Assembly (NCBI GenBank): GCA_963730555.1
Contig: CAVSSS010000001.1
Location: forward strand, 1 to 64,000
DNA from: Roseiarcus sp963730555
Lineage (GTDB): Bacteria; Pseudomonadota; Alphaproteobacteria; Rhizobiales; Beijerinckiaceae
Direction of reading: 5' to 3'
Length of the DNA: 64,000 nt
The first letter of the stretch is position 1; every line of letters starts with the position of its first letter. The notes under the pieces are model-generated. The model saw only the letters and a list, made by a program, of their open reading frames with translations, did not search any database and was not told the origin of the DNA. Positions 38,014 through 47,151 of this stretch are shown piece by piece. The position numbers were made by a program, and so were the translations under genes.

Positions 38014-38686
38014 AAAGACTCGCGTTTTTTTTTGGTCTTCTAATCTCCGGAGCAACCGTATGGTGCTGTGATGGCGGTGACGCTTCCCGGCAACGGGCAA
38101 GGAACGTAGGCTAAAATATCGCGAGGCGCGAGAACACGTCGCTTAGCTCTAGGCCGGGGTCGGCGATGACCTTGCAACTCCCATCCCGCCTGCCATAATG
38201 AACTAGCCGGCTAAGGCCTAGAGCTTCCTCCCGGATTCGATCGCTTGGGTCGAGGGTCTGAGCTACCGTCGTGGGAAATCAGGGCGACAGCGTCTTGTCC
38301 AGAGCAAGCCACGGTTTCGAAACCCATGTGCCGACGAGGCCGATCGTCGCGATGGTGGCGATTAAGAATATACAGAGCAACACCGTATATTCGAAGCGCC
38401 GTCTTCGTGCTTCAGGAATTGGCTAAAGACCTTCACAGATTATTAAGGCGGCGCGGCGAGCGTAATCACACCCAACGTTCATATTGCGCAATGATGTTGG
38501 CCGAATATGAGCAGTTGTGCAACCAGTTTTTGGCCGCACTCGCCAAGCTTCCCCCAGATTGACCGGATGTAGCGGAGGGGAAGGCTAAACTGCCGTCGCA
38601 CAGAGCAGCTTGTCGCGCACCTCGAGCAATCGGGCTTGGTGATCATGCGGGGTCCGATTCCGATCGGGCACGGGGCAATCCTGGCG
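38014..38686. other. No gene recognised
   Basis: About 0.67 kb between the GT2 fragment and the PEP-CTERM gene. A frame at 38245-38562 ends in a charged helical segment (VLQELAKDLHRLLRRRG) but its first half looks random. I see no family. Confidence 0.35.
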
Positions 38687-39505
38687 CTAGAACTCCCGAG
38701 CCACGATTCTGAGACGGCCCTTCGCTCGGTAGCCCGCAAAGCCGAGACCAGCGAAGCCGATCAGCAACATCGCCCAAGTCGCGGGCTCCGGCGCCGCCGG
38801 CAGATCCAACACCGGCCCGGTCAAAGAGTCCGTCAACCGTACATTGCCAAACCACCCCCATCCTATGCCATTTGTCAGGCTCGAAAGAAGGATCTCGATT
38901 GGAGCCCCTGCGTCCGCAGCTGTCGCAGTAAAGGAAGCCTCGAAGTCGTACCAATCCCCACTAAGCTGCATTTGCGCCCGGGTCAGACCGTCGGACGCAG
39001 CCGGATTTGCCACCACCTCGTGGCCATCAACGACAAGGATGACAGAGGCGTTATCAAGCTGAGTCTCGGCAAATCCCAAATCGACATCCAACGTATATGT
39101 CGCGCCAGCGACGGCCGTAGTCGAAACAACCTGAGATATCGTCGCGTTGATCGCGCGGGCGACGATCGGTTCCGGTGTCGTTCCATCGATCAACGGATCG
39201 GTTTTGAATTGGTTCGTAGTCTGCGGCACGCCCGTTTGCCACTGGCCAGAGACGACGCCCGGCGAAAATGTTCCAGATGACGTCCAGCCGACGATATTAT
39301 CGTCCGCGAACGCGCAGCCGGTCCCACAGAACTTGAAGAACAAATATGTGGCCGCTGTCGTACCAACCGTATACCCGTCGAAATTGGTAGGAACGGTGGG
39401 AAACATGTCGAAATAGGGGTCTGCGACAGGGATTATCGCGGCATTGGCATTCGCGCCTAACGTCGCTAGAACTGCGGTGCAAAATAAGGTCTTAAGAAAG
39501 TTCAT
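38687..39505 (-). CDS. PEP-CTERM sorting-domain protein
   Basis: A 272-residue exported protein. The signal peptide is MNFLKTLFCTAVLATLGANA with cleavage after NANA. The body is beta-rich and low in charge (FDGYTVGTTAATYLFFKF), resembling extracellular adhesin or carbohydrate-binding folds. The C-terminus has the tripartite sorting signal: PEPATWAMLL, a glycine-rich hydrophobic helix GFAGLGFAGYRA, then a basic cluster GRLRIVAREF. The PEPxxWA variant is typical of alphaproteobacteria. Such proteins are processed by an exosortase in EPS-producing bacteria. No exosortase is in this window. A GAGGGGAT ribosome-binding site precedes the ATG. Confidence 0.9.
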   Translation of the reverse strand: MNFLKTLFCTAVLATLGANANAAIIPVADPYFDMFPTVPTNFDGYTVGTTAATYLFFKFCGTGCAFADDNIVGWTSSGTFSPGVVSGQWQTGVPQTTNQFKTDPLIDGTTPEPIVARAINATISQVVSTTAVAGATYTLDVDLGFAETQLDNASVILVVDGHEVVANPAASDGLTRAQMQLSGDWYDFEASFTATAADAGAPIEILLSSLTNGIGWGWFGNVRLTDSLTGPVLDLPAAPEPATWAMLLIGFAGLGFAGYRAKGRLRIVAREF

Positions 39506-39837
39506 TTTAGAATCCCCTCTGGAATGCCTTACGGCCCCGTCACCAAGATATTACATCGCTCGCGGCTTATGGGTCAAGCTCTACGATCGCGGCGATCCGA
39601 TTGCAGAGCCGTGGGCCATGGCGGCCGCTTACTGACAGCAGAGAGTATGGCCTCTCGCCGCAGTGAGCCGACGTGATCCTGTTCGTTCACGGTGAGATCT
39701 ATCTTCGTTCTGGCTGTCACGCCGTCAGGCGGCAAGGCCGCTAAAAAAGCAGGAAAATTAAGCACGGTTGAACAGTTATTGTGAGCGAGCCCGAGGTTGT
39801 GTGGATCCGCGGCCGCGCCCTTCTATGGGGCTGAGCG

Positions 39838-40142
39838 CCTATCTCTTACCCCGCAGCACCTGGTCGCCCGGCTTGTCCTGGCGCAGTCCGGCGTAAACGC
39901 TGTGCCGCAAGAGCTTGTCAGCCGTCCAAGTCAAATAGGTGATCTCCGCGAGAAGCTTCGGCTCGACCCAATAGACCCGTGAGAGAACGAGCGGGGAGCC
40001 AAAGCGCGTGCTGCGCGGCGGCGGGATGCTCAGAGGCGACGTGCCGCAGATCGGCGAGCACCTTGATAGGCATTCCCGTGCTCACGCGGCCGGCGTAGAT
40101 GAGTTTGCCTTCATCCTCTTTTAACCCCGAACGAAGTGGCAA
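39838..40142 (-). pseudogene. ATP-dependent DNA ligase (LigD-type) 3' fragment
   Basis: The complement encodes DEGKLIYAGRVSTGMPIKVL followed, after a frameshift near 39975, by VYWVEPKLLAEITYLTW-like residues and VYAGLRQDKPGDQVLRGK. These are the final oligonucleotide-binding-fold blocks of an ATP-dependent DNA ligase of the LigD ligase domain type. The nucleotidyltransferase core is absent. Confidence 0.65.
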
Positions 40143-40536
40143 TTTTGGCCGACACGTAAACGAGGTCGTCGAAAAGGCGGTCTACCGCTCGCGCGAAAGC
40201 GTGTCCGTCGAAGGAAGAGCACACCAGTAGCTAACGCTTGACGGGGCAGACCAAAACTCCTTTAGCTGCCTCGCGGACACAGGAACAGCCAAAGAAGCCC
40301 CGGAGATCCGACGCATTTGTACCTGCTGAATTATACTTATAAATTACAACAGCAAAGTGTTCTGCGCATGGCGCCGTAGGCGACGCCGCGCAGGAGTCAT
40401 GCGAAAGCCGGCGAGCTTTCCTTCACGTGATATAAGCAATTCCTTCGGACGGACTTCTGATCGGCACAGGTCTTCGTTCTGGCGGCATGTCCTACGTGTT
40501 GGAACAGCTGCGTATGTCGCGATGCCTTCTCAAAGC

Positions 40537-40667
40537 ACGGCCGACTGATATCGGCCAGGAGATCACGAAGCCTGCGCACGAGGAGGATAGTTACCCGGCT
40601 TACGCGATTTTCTGTGAAACCTTTCCCGCCCGGTAATATGCGTTCCGAAGCGGTTTATCGGCTAGTC
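40537..40667 (+). repeat. 131-bp direct repeat, copy 1
   Basis: Starts ACGGCCGACTGATATCGGCC and ends GGCTAGTC. It recurs at 45447-45577 in the same orientation with about ten differences. In the second locus it overlaps the 3' end of the second O-antigen polymerase gene, so this copy is a displaced scrap of that gene's tail and downstream DNA. Confidence 0.85.
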
Positions 40668-40670
40668 ATG

Positions 40671-40812
40671 TCACGTCGGCGGGCTGGGTGTGCCGGCGGG
40701 AGTTATGAGGGAAACCGGGGGCCTGTTGCCGATCGCCCCATGCGGCCGAACCTCGTTGTGGTCCTTGCGCCAAGCCACGTAAGCATCCGCAAGAAAGCAA
40801 TCGAGCGACCGA
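40671..40812 (-). pseudogene. IS3-family OrfB C-terminal remnant
   Basis: The complement reads FLADAYVAWRKDHNEVRPHG and AIGNRPPVSL then PSPPT and a stop. The YNEVRPH-like block is the last conserved segment of IS3-family OrfB transposases. The catalytic part is missing. Confidence 0.75.
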
Positions 40813-40887
40813 ACAGCTTGCGCGCTCACCTTGATGCGCGGCGGGGACGGCCAGCCGAGCCTCCATGCTTGGTCCTGAAAAGCGCAC

Positions 40888-41983
40888 CCTGGATTCCGTC
40901 GCGAAGCGCAACGCGTTTAAGAGAAGCGGATTTGAACGTCCTTTCCAAGCTCAGCAATCAAGGCTTGGAATGGCGTCTTGAACCCGAGGCATTTTCGGGG
41001 GGTGAGGTTGGTCGTGAGGACGATCTCTTGGATGTCTTGGTCGGATGTCCGGTCGATATCCAGGTGGCGCGGCAGCCATCGACGTAAGCGTCCATTGGCG
41101 TTTTCGATGCCGCCTTTTTGCCATGAGGCATAAGCGTCGCAGAACCAGGTCGTCATGTCGCGCATGGTCCGGAGCAGGGCGTGCTGAGCGAAGGCGGTGT
41201 CGTTGTCGAAGGTGATTGATCTTCGCAGGTGAGGATCGATGCGGCCGAACACCGCGAGCATTGCTGAGATGGTTTCTGCGGCGGTTTTCCCTGTGAGCCG
41301 CGCGGCGAGCGTGACCCGCGACTTTCGCTCATGCAAGACGAGCACAGGCCGTGCGCATTTGCAGATGATGAGGTCGCCCTCCCAATGGCCGGCCTCGCCG
41401 CGGCTTTCAATGGTCTTCGGACGATCATGGATCGACGCTCGATCCTTGATGGTGTCGCGCGAGGCTCTGGCGCGACGCGGGCGACGGCGTTTGTGGCGAC
41501 GCGTCAGATAACGCCACAAGGCCGCGGCCTTCTGTGCGGTCCGATAGATGAAGGCGTAGATTGTCTCGCAGCCGATGGCCCGCAGCCGCGGTTCATTCCC
41601 GGATTTCAACCAACCGGAGATCTGTTCGGGCGTCCATCCCTCGGCGAGCCGGTCCCCCACGAACAGACGTAAGGCGGCCTCTCGTTCGAGGATCGCTTCA
41701 CGCCGCCTGCGCAATTGATAGGCTCCGGCGGCGTGAAGCGGCGAGTACCCGCCCAAAGGGAGTGCGTTCCGCTGCAGCTCCCGGGAGATGGTGGCTTTCG
41801 CCCGACCGAGCGCCCGGGCAATGGCGCCCATCGACCGCCCCGCAGCCCGCAAAACGCCGATCTGGTCTCTTTCGTCCTCCGACAGATGCGAATAGGATCG
41901 CATGGCAACACTCCTTAAGGTCTTGAACAACCTTGCCGATATCAAATCGGCGGGGGGTGTTGCACTTCGCGTCAGAACTCAGG
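40888..41983 (-). mobile_element. IS30-family element, copy 2 (intact)
   Basis: A 1096-bp element bounded by imperfect inverted repeats; the outermost bases read CCTG(A/G)(A/G)TTC at both ends. The trinucleotide CAC flanks both sides (40885-40887 and 41984-41986), indicating a 3-bp target duplication. Single transposase gene, open frame. Opposite orientation to copy 1 at 24410-25502. Confidence 0.88.
40917..41903 (-). CDS. IS30-family transposase
   Basis: A 328-residue transposase. The ATG at 41903 follows AAGGAGTG and begins MRSYSHLSEDERDQIGVLRA, the N-terminal helix-turn-helix. A second helix-turn-helix (IARALGRAKATISRELQRNA) follows. The DDE domain has HWEGDLIICKCARPVLVLHE (first Asp), SITFDNDTAFAQHALLRTM (second Asp) and ASWQKGGIENANGRLRRWLP (Glu). 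Full-length IS30 products are about 320-380 residues, so it is probably active. Confidence 0.95.
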   Translation of the reverse strand: MRSYSHLSEDERDQIGVLRAAGRSMGAIARALGRAKATISRELQRNALPLGGYSPLHAAGAYQLRRRREAILEREAALRLFVGDRLAEGWTPEQISGWLKSGNEPRLRAIGCETIYAFIYRTAQKAAALWRYLTRRHKRRRPRRARASRDTIKDRASIHDRPKTIESRGEAGHWEGDLIICKCARPVLVLHERKSRVTLAARLTGKTAAETISAMLAVFGRIDPHLRRSITFDNDTAFAQHALLRTMRDMTTWFCDAYASWQKGGIENANGRLRRWLPRHLDIDRTSDQDIQEIVLTTNLTPRKCLGFKTPFQALIAELGKDVQIRFS

Positions 41984-42230
41984 CACTCGTTCAGGAGCCG
42001 GTTTGGCGCTGGAGCCGGTGGCAGTAATGGTCTCGGAGGAGGGGGGCCGTAACTTCGGCGGCGGGGGCGGTGGAGGGTTCTTTGGTGACGGCGCTGACGG
42101 CGGCTTTGCTGGCGGGACCGGGGGCTGAGCTTTCTCGCTGGGGGTTCGGACGGCGGTGACAACGGCGGCTTAGGGGGTGGGGGCCGTCGACTTGGCGCCG
42201 CCGGCATTTATTCCGCCGCAACTCAAAAAT
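41984..42230. other. Glycine-codon-rich sequence beside IS30
   Basis: Read rightward this 250-bp stretch encodes runs such as GAGAGGSNGLGGGG and FFGDGADGGFAGGTGG, interrupted by stops. It could be a scrap of a glycine-rich surface or calcium-binding protein cut by the IS30 insertion, or merely GC-rich low-complexity DNA. I cannot identify a parent gene in the window. Confidence 0.35.
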
Positions 42231-42622
42231 GGCCGCTCCTCCGGTCGACAACGCACCAGATCGACCATCTGTCGCTGGAACTCCGGCGGATAAGCGGTTC
42301 GGTAGCGGGGCATCAGACACCTCAAAAATCAACTTCAAGGGTGTCCACCAAACCGGGCCAACTCCAGGGGACTGCTCCTAACCGCAGAACCGCGCCTATT
42401 CAATTTATTCGCTTTCCGATGCTCGTGGCCGCTCCTCCGGTCGACAACGCACCAGATCGACCATCTGTCGCTGGAACTCCGGCGGATAAGCGGTTCGGTA
42501 GCGGGGCATCAGACACCTCAAAAATCAACTTCAAGGGTGTCCACCAAACCGGGCCAACTCCAGGGGACTGCTCCTAACCGCAGAACCGCGCCTATTCAAT
42601 TCATTCGCTTTCCGATGCTCGT
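42231..42622 (+). repeat. Tandem duplication of a 196-bp unit
   Basis: Two adjacent copies, 42231-42426 and 42427-42622, nearly identical throughout. Each unit contains the first codons of an IS3-family OrfA on the complement (MPRYRTAYPPEFQRQMVDLV), its upstream terminal region, and the last 27 bases of the GT2-C coding sequence. The unit therefore formed by duplicating the junction between GT2-C and an IS3 fragment. Confidence 0.9.
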
Positions 42623-43531
42623 GGCAGCGCGCGCGACAAGCCGCCACGCCAGCTCGGGCCTGGCGGCAAGATAAGCGATATATCGGCCGTATTGGCCGGA
42701 CCGCTTATAGGATCGGGCAACGTTAGATTCTAGAAGAAGAACCATGGTTTTCCGAAAATTGTCAATGGAGCGCTGAAGATCAGCGTCAATGCGATCTACA
42801 TACTTGTTGCTTATCAAGTCTGGTATCCTCTTAAGCTTGCGGAAGTCTAGTAGCGTGCGGGAGTGAGGGGAACGCCCAAAGGGGACCGAGTAGATGTAAT
42901 AAGCTTCGTTGATCAGGATTATCTTCGCACCATTGAACAGGCTGTCGGCATAAAGTGCCAGATCCTCGGCAAAATCCAGGTTTTCATCGTATTTAAGCTT
43001 ATGGTCGACAAGAAACGCGCGGCGACAGATCGGCTTCATGAGCCCGTAGGTAACTTTTGAAAAATTAAAATCGTCTTCAGCGCGAAACATCTCAAGGAGC
43101 GTGATCTGCTTCTGCGTTTCTGGAAGGTTATAATAGTTCGGCTTGGATTCCGCTCCTGCGACAGCATCCCACATCACCAGATTGTCGGCGACGAAGTCGG
43201 CTGATGTGGCGACGGCAACCTCCAACAGACGCTGCAGCCGGCCGGGCTTCCAGGCATCGTCGGCGTCGAGCAAACCGATCCAGTCCGCTTTTGCCGCGCG
43301 CAAACCTACATTGCGCGCGACCGACGGGCCGCCATTGACCGGCGTGGAGTAAAGGCGGAGGGAGGGGATTTCCCGCGCTAACGCCTGCACAACCTCGACC
43401 GTATTGTCGGTCGAGCAGTCGTCGATGACGAGGATCTCGAAGGGCGGCAACGTCTGCGCCGCGGCGCTGCGGATGGCGCGCTCGACAGTACCTGAGACGT
43501 TGTACGCGGGTATGATGACAGAAAAACTCAT
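42596..43531 (-). CDS. Family 2 glycosyltransferase, paralogue C
   Basis: A 311-residue GT2 enzyme of the same group as A and B: MSFSVIIPAYNVSGTVERAI, VIDDCSTDNTVEVVQALARE, LLDADDAWKPGRLQRLLEVA (DADD metal site) and LDFAEDLALYADSLFNGAKI. The helical tail (FGRSPHSRTLLDFRKLKRIP) is closest to paralogue A. The stop codon lies inside the second 196-bp tandem unit. Its 5' end overlaps a truncated FkbM methyltransferase tail. Predicted sugar transfer in surface glycan synthesis. Confidence 0.88.
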   Translation of the reverse strand: MSFSVIIPAYNVSGTVERAIRSAAAQTLPPFEILVIDDCSTDNTVEVVQALAREIPSLRLYSTPVNGGPSVARNVGLRAAKADWIGLLDADDAWKPGRLQRLLEVAVATSADFVADNLVMWDAVAGAESKPNYYNLPETQKQITLLEMFRAEDDFNFSKVTYGLMKPICRRAFLVDHKLKYDENLDFAEDLALYADSLFNGAKIILINEAYYIYSVPFGRSPHSRTLLDFRKLKRIPDLISNKYVDRIDADLQRSIDNFRKTMVLLLESNVARSYKRSGQYGRYIAYLAARPELAWRLVARAATSIGKRMN

Positions 43532-43731
43532 GCCTTAGTCGACCTTTTGCAAAAAACGCAGTGACCTCCACAGGCGACACTGTGTCCCTTCGAATCATGA
43601 TTGATAGGCAGGATGTTACTGATCTCGAAGCCCCGCTCGCTCATAAGGGCGACGGCTTCGGGGAGGCTCCAGCTCCCTTCATAAAAATGGGCAATTGGGA
43701 GTTCCATCTGTGTCGGGAAGTTACTTTGCAA
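43528..43731 (-). pseudogene. FkbM-family methyltransferase C-terminal fragment
   Basis: A 67-codon frame reading QMELPIAHFYEGSWSLPEAV and ALMSERGFEISNILPINHD, the last conserved block of FkbM-type methyltransferases, where a glutamate-containing strand is followed by the YEG and RGF helix. The AdoMet-binding part is missing. It is squeezed between GT8 and GT2-C, overlapping both by a few bases. Confidence 0.6.
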
Positions 43732-44782
43732 CCTGAGCCGCGTATCCGGCTTCCACCTTTAGATACCATTTATTCAGCCGCCACTGCGTCGGGCTGAGTC
43801 TCGCCCTGACGCGCTCGCGGATAGTCCTCGCAACCCGCTGCGCTGGACTTTCTCTCCAGGGCGTCGTGTTACGATAATACCAATACAGGCCAGAAAGCGG
43901 GTTTACACAACTACCGTCCCAAGGTTTATGTGGTCCCGTGAAATGAATGATGCCGGGATCGGTCACGGCTTCGCGCGCGTCCTCGACGCTGTATGATGGG
44001 AGTATGGATGAGTAAGCGAAAATAATATTGTTGATATTCCATTTAAGTGGCAAAATATATGTGCGATCACAAAACACCATATTCAATAGATCCTGATCCT
44101 GCAAAACAATAGCCCTCTCGTGAGTGTGATAAAATTGCGAAACATCGTCCAAGACTTTGCTTTTCCTAATTTCGTTCAGATTGAAGATCAGAACTCCAGA
44201 ATTGAAATATTTATGAGACAATGGAAGGTTCAATCGCTTGCTTTGAGTGACCCCTCCCTCGTCGGCGCATCCGGCAATTGGTTTTGATCCCAGATCAGTA
44301 TTCCACAACTTAAGGAGTGAATCGACCACAATTGTATCCGAGTCGATGTAGATCACTCGCTCAATACCGGTCGGTAGAAACTTGTGCATGTTGAGACGAT
44401 AGTATGCCGCTACGCTGATATGCGGCCGGTTCAGCGGTGCCCATGCGAAAGCGCTTGTGTCAACGTCGATAAATTGGATATCGCAATCAGGGAAAATAGC
44501 GGGCAATGTCACCCTGTCTTGCCGAGAAAGGGTTTGGTTAGTTAGCAAAAAGAACCTTATGGTCGCTGCGCTGTCTATCATATCGAGCATCGACGACATC
44601 GCGGCAGCGGCGTGTGCAATATAAGCGCCGTCAATTGCAAGAGCAACATTAATTGACGAATGCAGGGCACCTTGAGGCGGATTAAGTTTAGTGCCCCGTC
44701 GTTGCTTAATAGTCTCCAATACAACGCGAGGCGGAATGTCAACCGGTGACAGCGGAATAGTCGTGGAAGCTTCCGTAATCAT
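43721..44782 (-). CDS. Family 8 glycosyltransferase
   Basis: A 353-residue GT8 enzyme, the family of LPS galactosyl- and glucosyltransferases. After a 40-residue leader comes INVALAIDGAYIAHAAAAMS. The metal site is RVIYIDSDTIVVDSLLKLWN, containing the DxD as DSD. KYFNSGVLIFNLNEIRKSKV and QDQDLLNMVFCDRTYILPLK follow, with IIHFTGPHKPW as the conserved HxxGxxKPW metal and nucleotide contact. A retaining transferase using UDP-glucose or UDP-galactose is expected. The gene is complete. AT-rich codons in the centre suggest transfer. Confidence 0.9.
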   Translation of the reverse strand: MITEASTTIPLSPVDIPPRVVLETIKQRRGTKLNPPQGALHSSINVALAIDGAYIAHAAAAMSSMLDMIDSAATIRFFLLTNQTLSRQDRVTLPAIFPDCDIQFIDVDTSAFAWAPLNRPHISVAAYYRLNMHKFLPTGIERVIYIDSDTIVVDSLLKLWNTDLGSKPIAGCADEGGVTQSKRLNLPLSHKYFNSGVLIFNLNEIRKSKVLDDVSQFYHTHERAIVLQDQDLLNMVFCDRTYILPLKWNINNIIFAYSSILPSYSVEDAREAVTDPGIIHFTGPHKPWDGSCVNPLSGLYWYYRNTTPWRESPAQRVARTIRERVRARLSPTQWRLNKWYLKVEAGYAAQVAK

Positions 44783-44936
44783 TCTCTTTCTCTCAGTTGG
44801 TGCTCGTCGCCCTCAGCAGAAACTGCCCGTCCAGGTCTCCAGTCCGTCGGGGCTTGGGGACTGTCGCGGGCAAGGGTTCGGGGGTCTTCCGCGGGGCGTC
44901 TCAATCGTGATCGGGAACGTCTCCTTGCGTCGCCGC

Positions 44937-45446
44937 TGGGGTTCTCATCTCAGCCTCGATTATCTCGCGATACTCGAATCTAGGCGGACCCGGATTGTAC
45001 GCAGGGACAATCATACTTAGTAATCGACCAAAATCTCGACGCCTCCAGAGCCGGACCGCGCGACTTCTGAAGTCGCGCGGCAATTTGTCGAGGAGGCTCA
45101 TGGGCCCGAATTCGGCAAGCATGTCAAAGGGCCGCAAGGCCTCCTCGTCATGTTTGTTGGACATGCCAACAAAGTAGACGCCTGGTAGGCCAGCTTTCAG
45201 AGCCAACTCATTCCAAAGATCCGTGAACTCCTTGGTGTCGGGTAGGTCGAGGGGCATGTAGACAATGAAAATCGGCTTTCCGCCAACCGTCAGATAGCGC
45301 GGATCCCTGAACGCGGGCAAGACCGCGCGAAAGTGAGCTTCGAAATCGGCTGGGCCGGGGTACGTTTGTTCGATCAGGACATGTTTCGGCATGCCGTGCC
45401 AGACGCCGGACCACGATTGATTCGCCCAAGCCAAGCAAAAGGGATA
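44937..45446 (-). pseudogene. WbsX/GH99-like fragment; direct repeat copy 2
   Basis: A 510-bp duplicate of 22735-23244 in the same orientation, encoding ANQSWSGVWHGMPKHVLIEQ to EYREIIEAEMRTP. It keeps CAA (Gln) where copy 1 has the TAA stop. Both the 5' and 3' ends of the gene are missing, so it is a non-functional gene scrap. Confidence 0.88.
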
Positions 45447-45577
45447 ACGGCCGACTGATATCGGCCAGGAGATCGCGAAGCCTGCGCACGAGGAGGATAA
45501 TTACCCGGCTTACGCGATTTCCTGCGAAATCTTCCGTGCGCGGTAATATGTGTTCCGACGTGATTTATCGGCTAGTC
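45447..45577 (+). repeat. 131-bp direct repeat, copy 2
   Basis: Same sequence as 40537-40667 with about ten substitutions. It begins exactly where the 510-bp WbsX duplicate ends and runs into the 3' end of the second O-antigen polymerase gene on the complement. Confidence 0.85.
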
Positions 45578-47151
45578 GCTGTGGAGCTCGCTGACGAGCG
45601 CGTTCGTAATTCAGAGCAATCACGAGCGCCATCAGCGAAAAGATCATCATATGATTTTCTTTCTGCGACAGAACGAGTTTGTTCATGGTGGTCCTATGAA
45701 ACTGCAAGCCAATGCGCCTGCCAACGCGCCAGATTCCGACATGTCAGAGAGATAATTTCGTAGGCCATACCAGACAGGAAGCGCGAGCAGGCAAGGAAAA
45801 ATACAAGTCCTAGCACCCCAGTCTCGACAATCAGCGATAGCATATAGCTGTCGATCGACGGCATCCCGATGATGAGACCTCCCAGCCCGAAACCATGCCC
45901 GGTAATCGGATTTGACTTGATAAACTGCGCTCCGGCCATCCACTGCTCGTATCGCGCATCCGTGCTACCCGCCTGAGCGGCGCCTCCTAGCACCATGTCG
46001 TGCACGCGGTGGGAGAACATGAGTGCGGCAATGACACAGCCGAAGCCGATAACGCCGAGGACCGCAGCAATTGCTGGGGCTAGACTTGTCTTACTGCCCG
46101 CCGCTTTGCGGATCGAATAGAAAGCGACAAACGTGGCAACAGACGCGATGACGCCGACGAATCCGCCTCGCGACCCCGAGCAGAAAATTCCAACGATTCC
46201 GCCGAAGGCAACGATCCCACCGAGGACCCTCTCAAAAAGCTTCTCTCGGTGAAAAAAGAAAAACAGGCCGATCGGGATGACGATGATTTGAAATTCTCCA
46301 AAAGAAAGCGGAGTGACAAAGGTCGACGACGCTCTAAATAGGCCATTTCTAAAATCTTGAGGGTTGGGCAGAAGATTTGCGAGCGTCGGGTTATTCTCAA
46401 TCATCGTCGCCAACATACCTTTTGGAAAGATATCGATGAAGAACCGATGCTTGAGCAAAAACTCAGCAACCCCGGCTGCCGTATTGAATATTGCGCAGAA
46501 GCAGATGATCTTTAATAGAAATACGACCTGGTTCCTATCTCTAGCAATATAGATCATGGCAAAGAAAGGCACGTACCACGATAGGATTGCGTCCGCGAGA
46601 GCCGAGAATGATTCAGAAGGACTGACCGAGGTGAAAATTGATAACGCTGCTGTAGCAAGGAAGCCGGCCGCGCATATGAAAAGGAGCAACGAGGCGCGAA
46701 CACGTTCCACGATTTGTCGTCGGACGTCAGACGACGCCGCAATCGCGACAAGGAACGGCACGATGAGGCAAAATGTCGCGAGGCGGCGGGCTGAAATCCA
46801 AGGCAGACCGGAGAACTGGAGTGCGTAATAAAAGGGAACGATAAGATCGGTGACTAGCATGACGAAGAACGCCATGCGAATGAGTCGCGGCGACACCAGG
46901 GGCAGATCTGGCATAACCCAGAGCAGCACCAGTCCGGCGGCCGCGACGATTGCAAATGCGCCCATCGGCGGCAGAACGACCGCGGATATGCCAAGAACGA
47001 AGCCCAAAGCGATGGACGCAACCGCCCACGCAACGATTGGCGCAAGGTAACGAATGAGGTTGGGCGCGGCGCGCACCGCGAGTCTCGTTTCTCCGAGAGC
47101 CGTGGAGGCGACTCGGGATAGCGGGAAACGATTCCCGATTCGAGTTATCAT
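45510..47151 (-). pseudogene. O-antigen polymerase/ligase family protein, copy 2, frameshifted
   Basis: Paralogue of 32272-33906. The first 450 codons are open: LIRYLAPIVAWAVASIALGF, IFCSGSRGGFVGVIASVATF and FIKSNPITGHGFGLGGLIIG. Near 45790 the frame shifts, since YEIISLTCRNLARWQ stands where YGLRNYLSDMSESGALAGAL should be. It shifts again near 45697 before MNKLVLSQKENHMMIFSLMA. The last three membrane helices are thus scrambled. The centre is almost identical in DNA to copy 1 while the N-terminal third is clearly diverged. Probably inactive. Confidence 0.82.

Noticed and set aside
38245..38562. A 105-codon frame with a charged C-terminal helix.
   Set aside because: The first half looks random, there is no ribosome-binding site, and no family is recognised.
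42000..42200. Glycine-rich run as a possible PE-PGRS-like or RTX gene.
   Set aside because: Interrupted by stops and too short; no signal or RTX nonapeptide periodicity.
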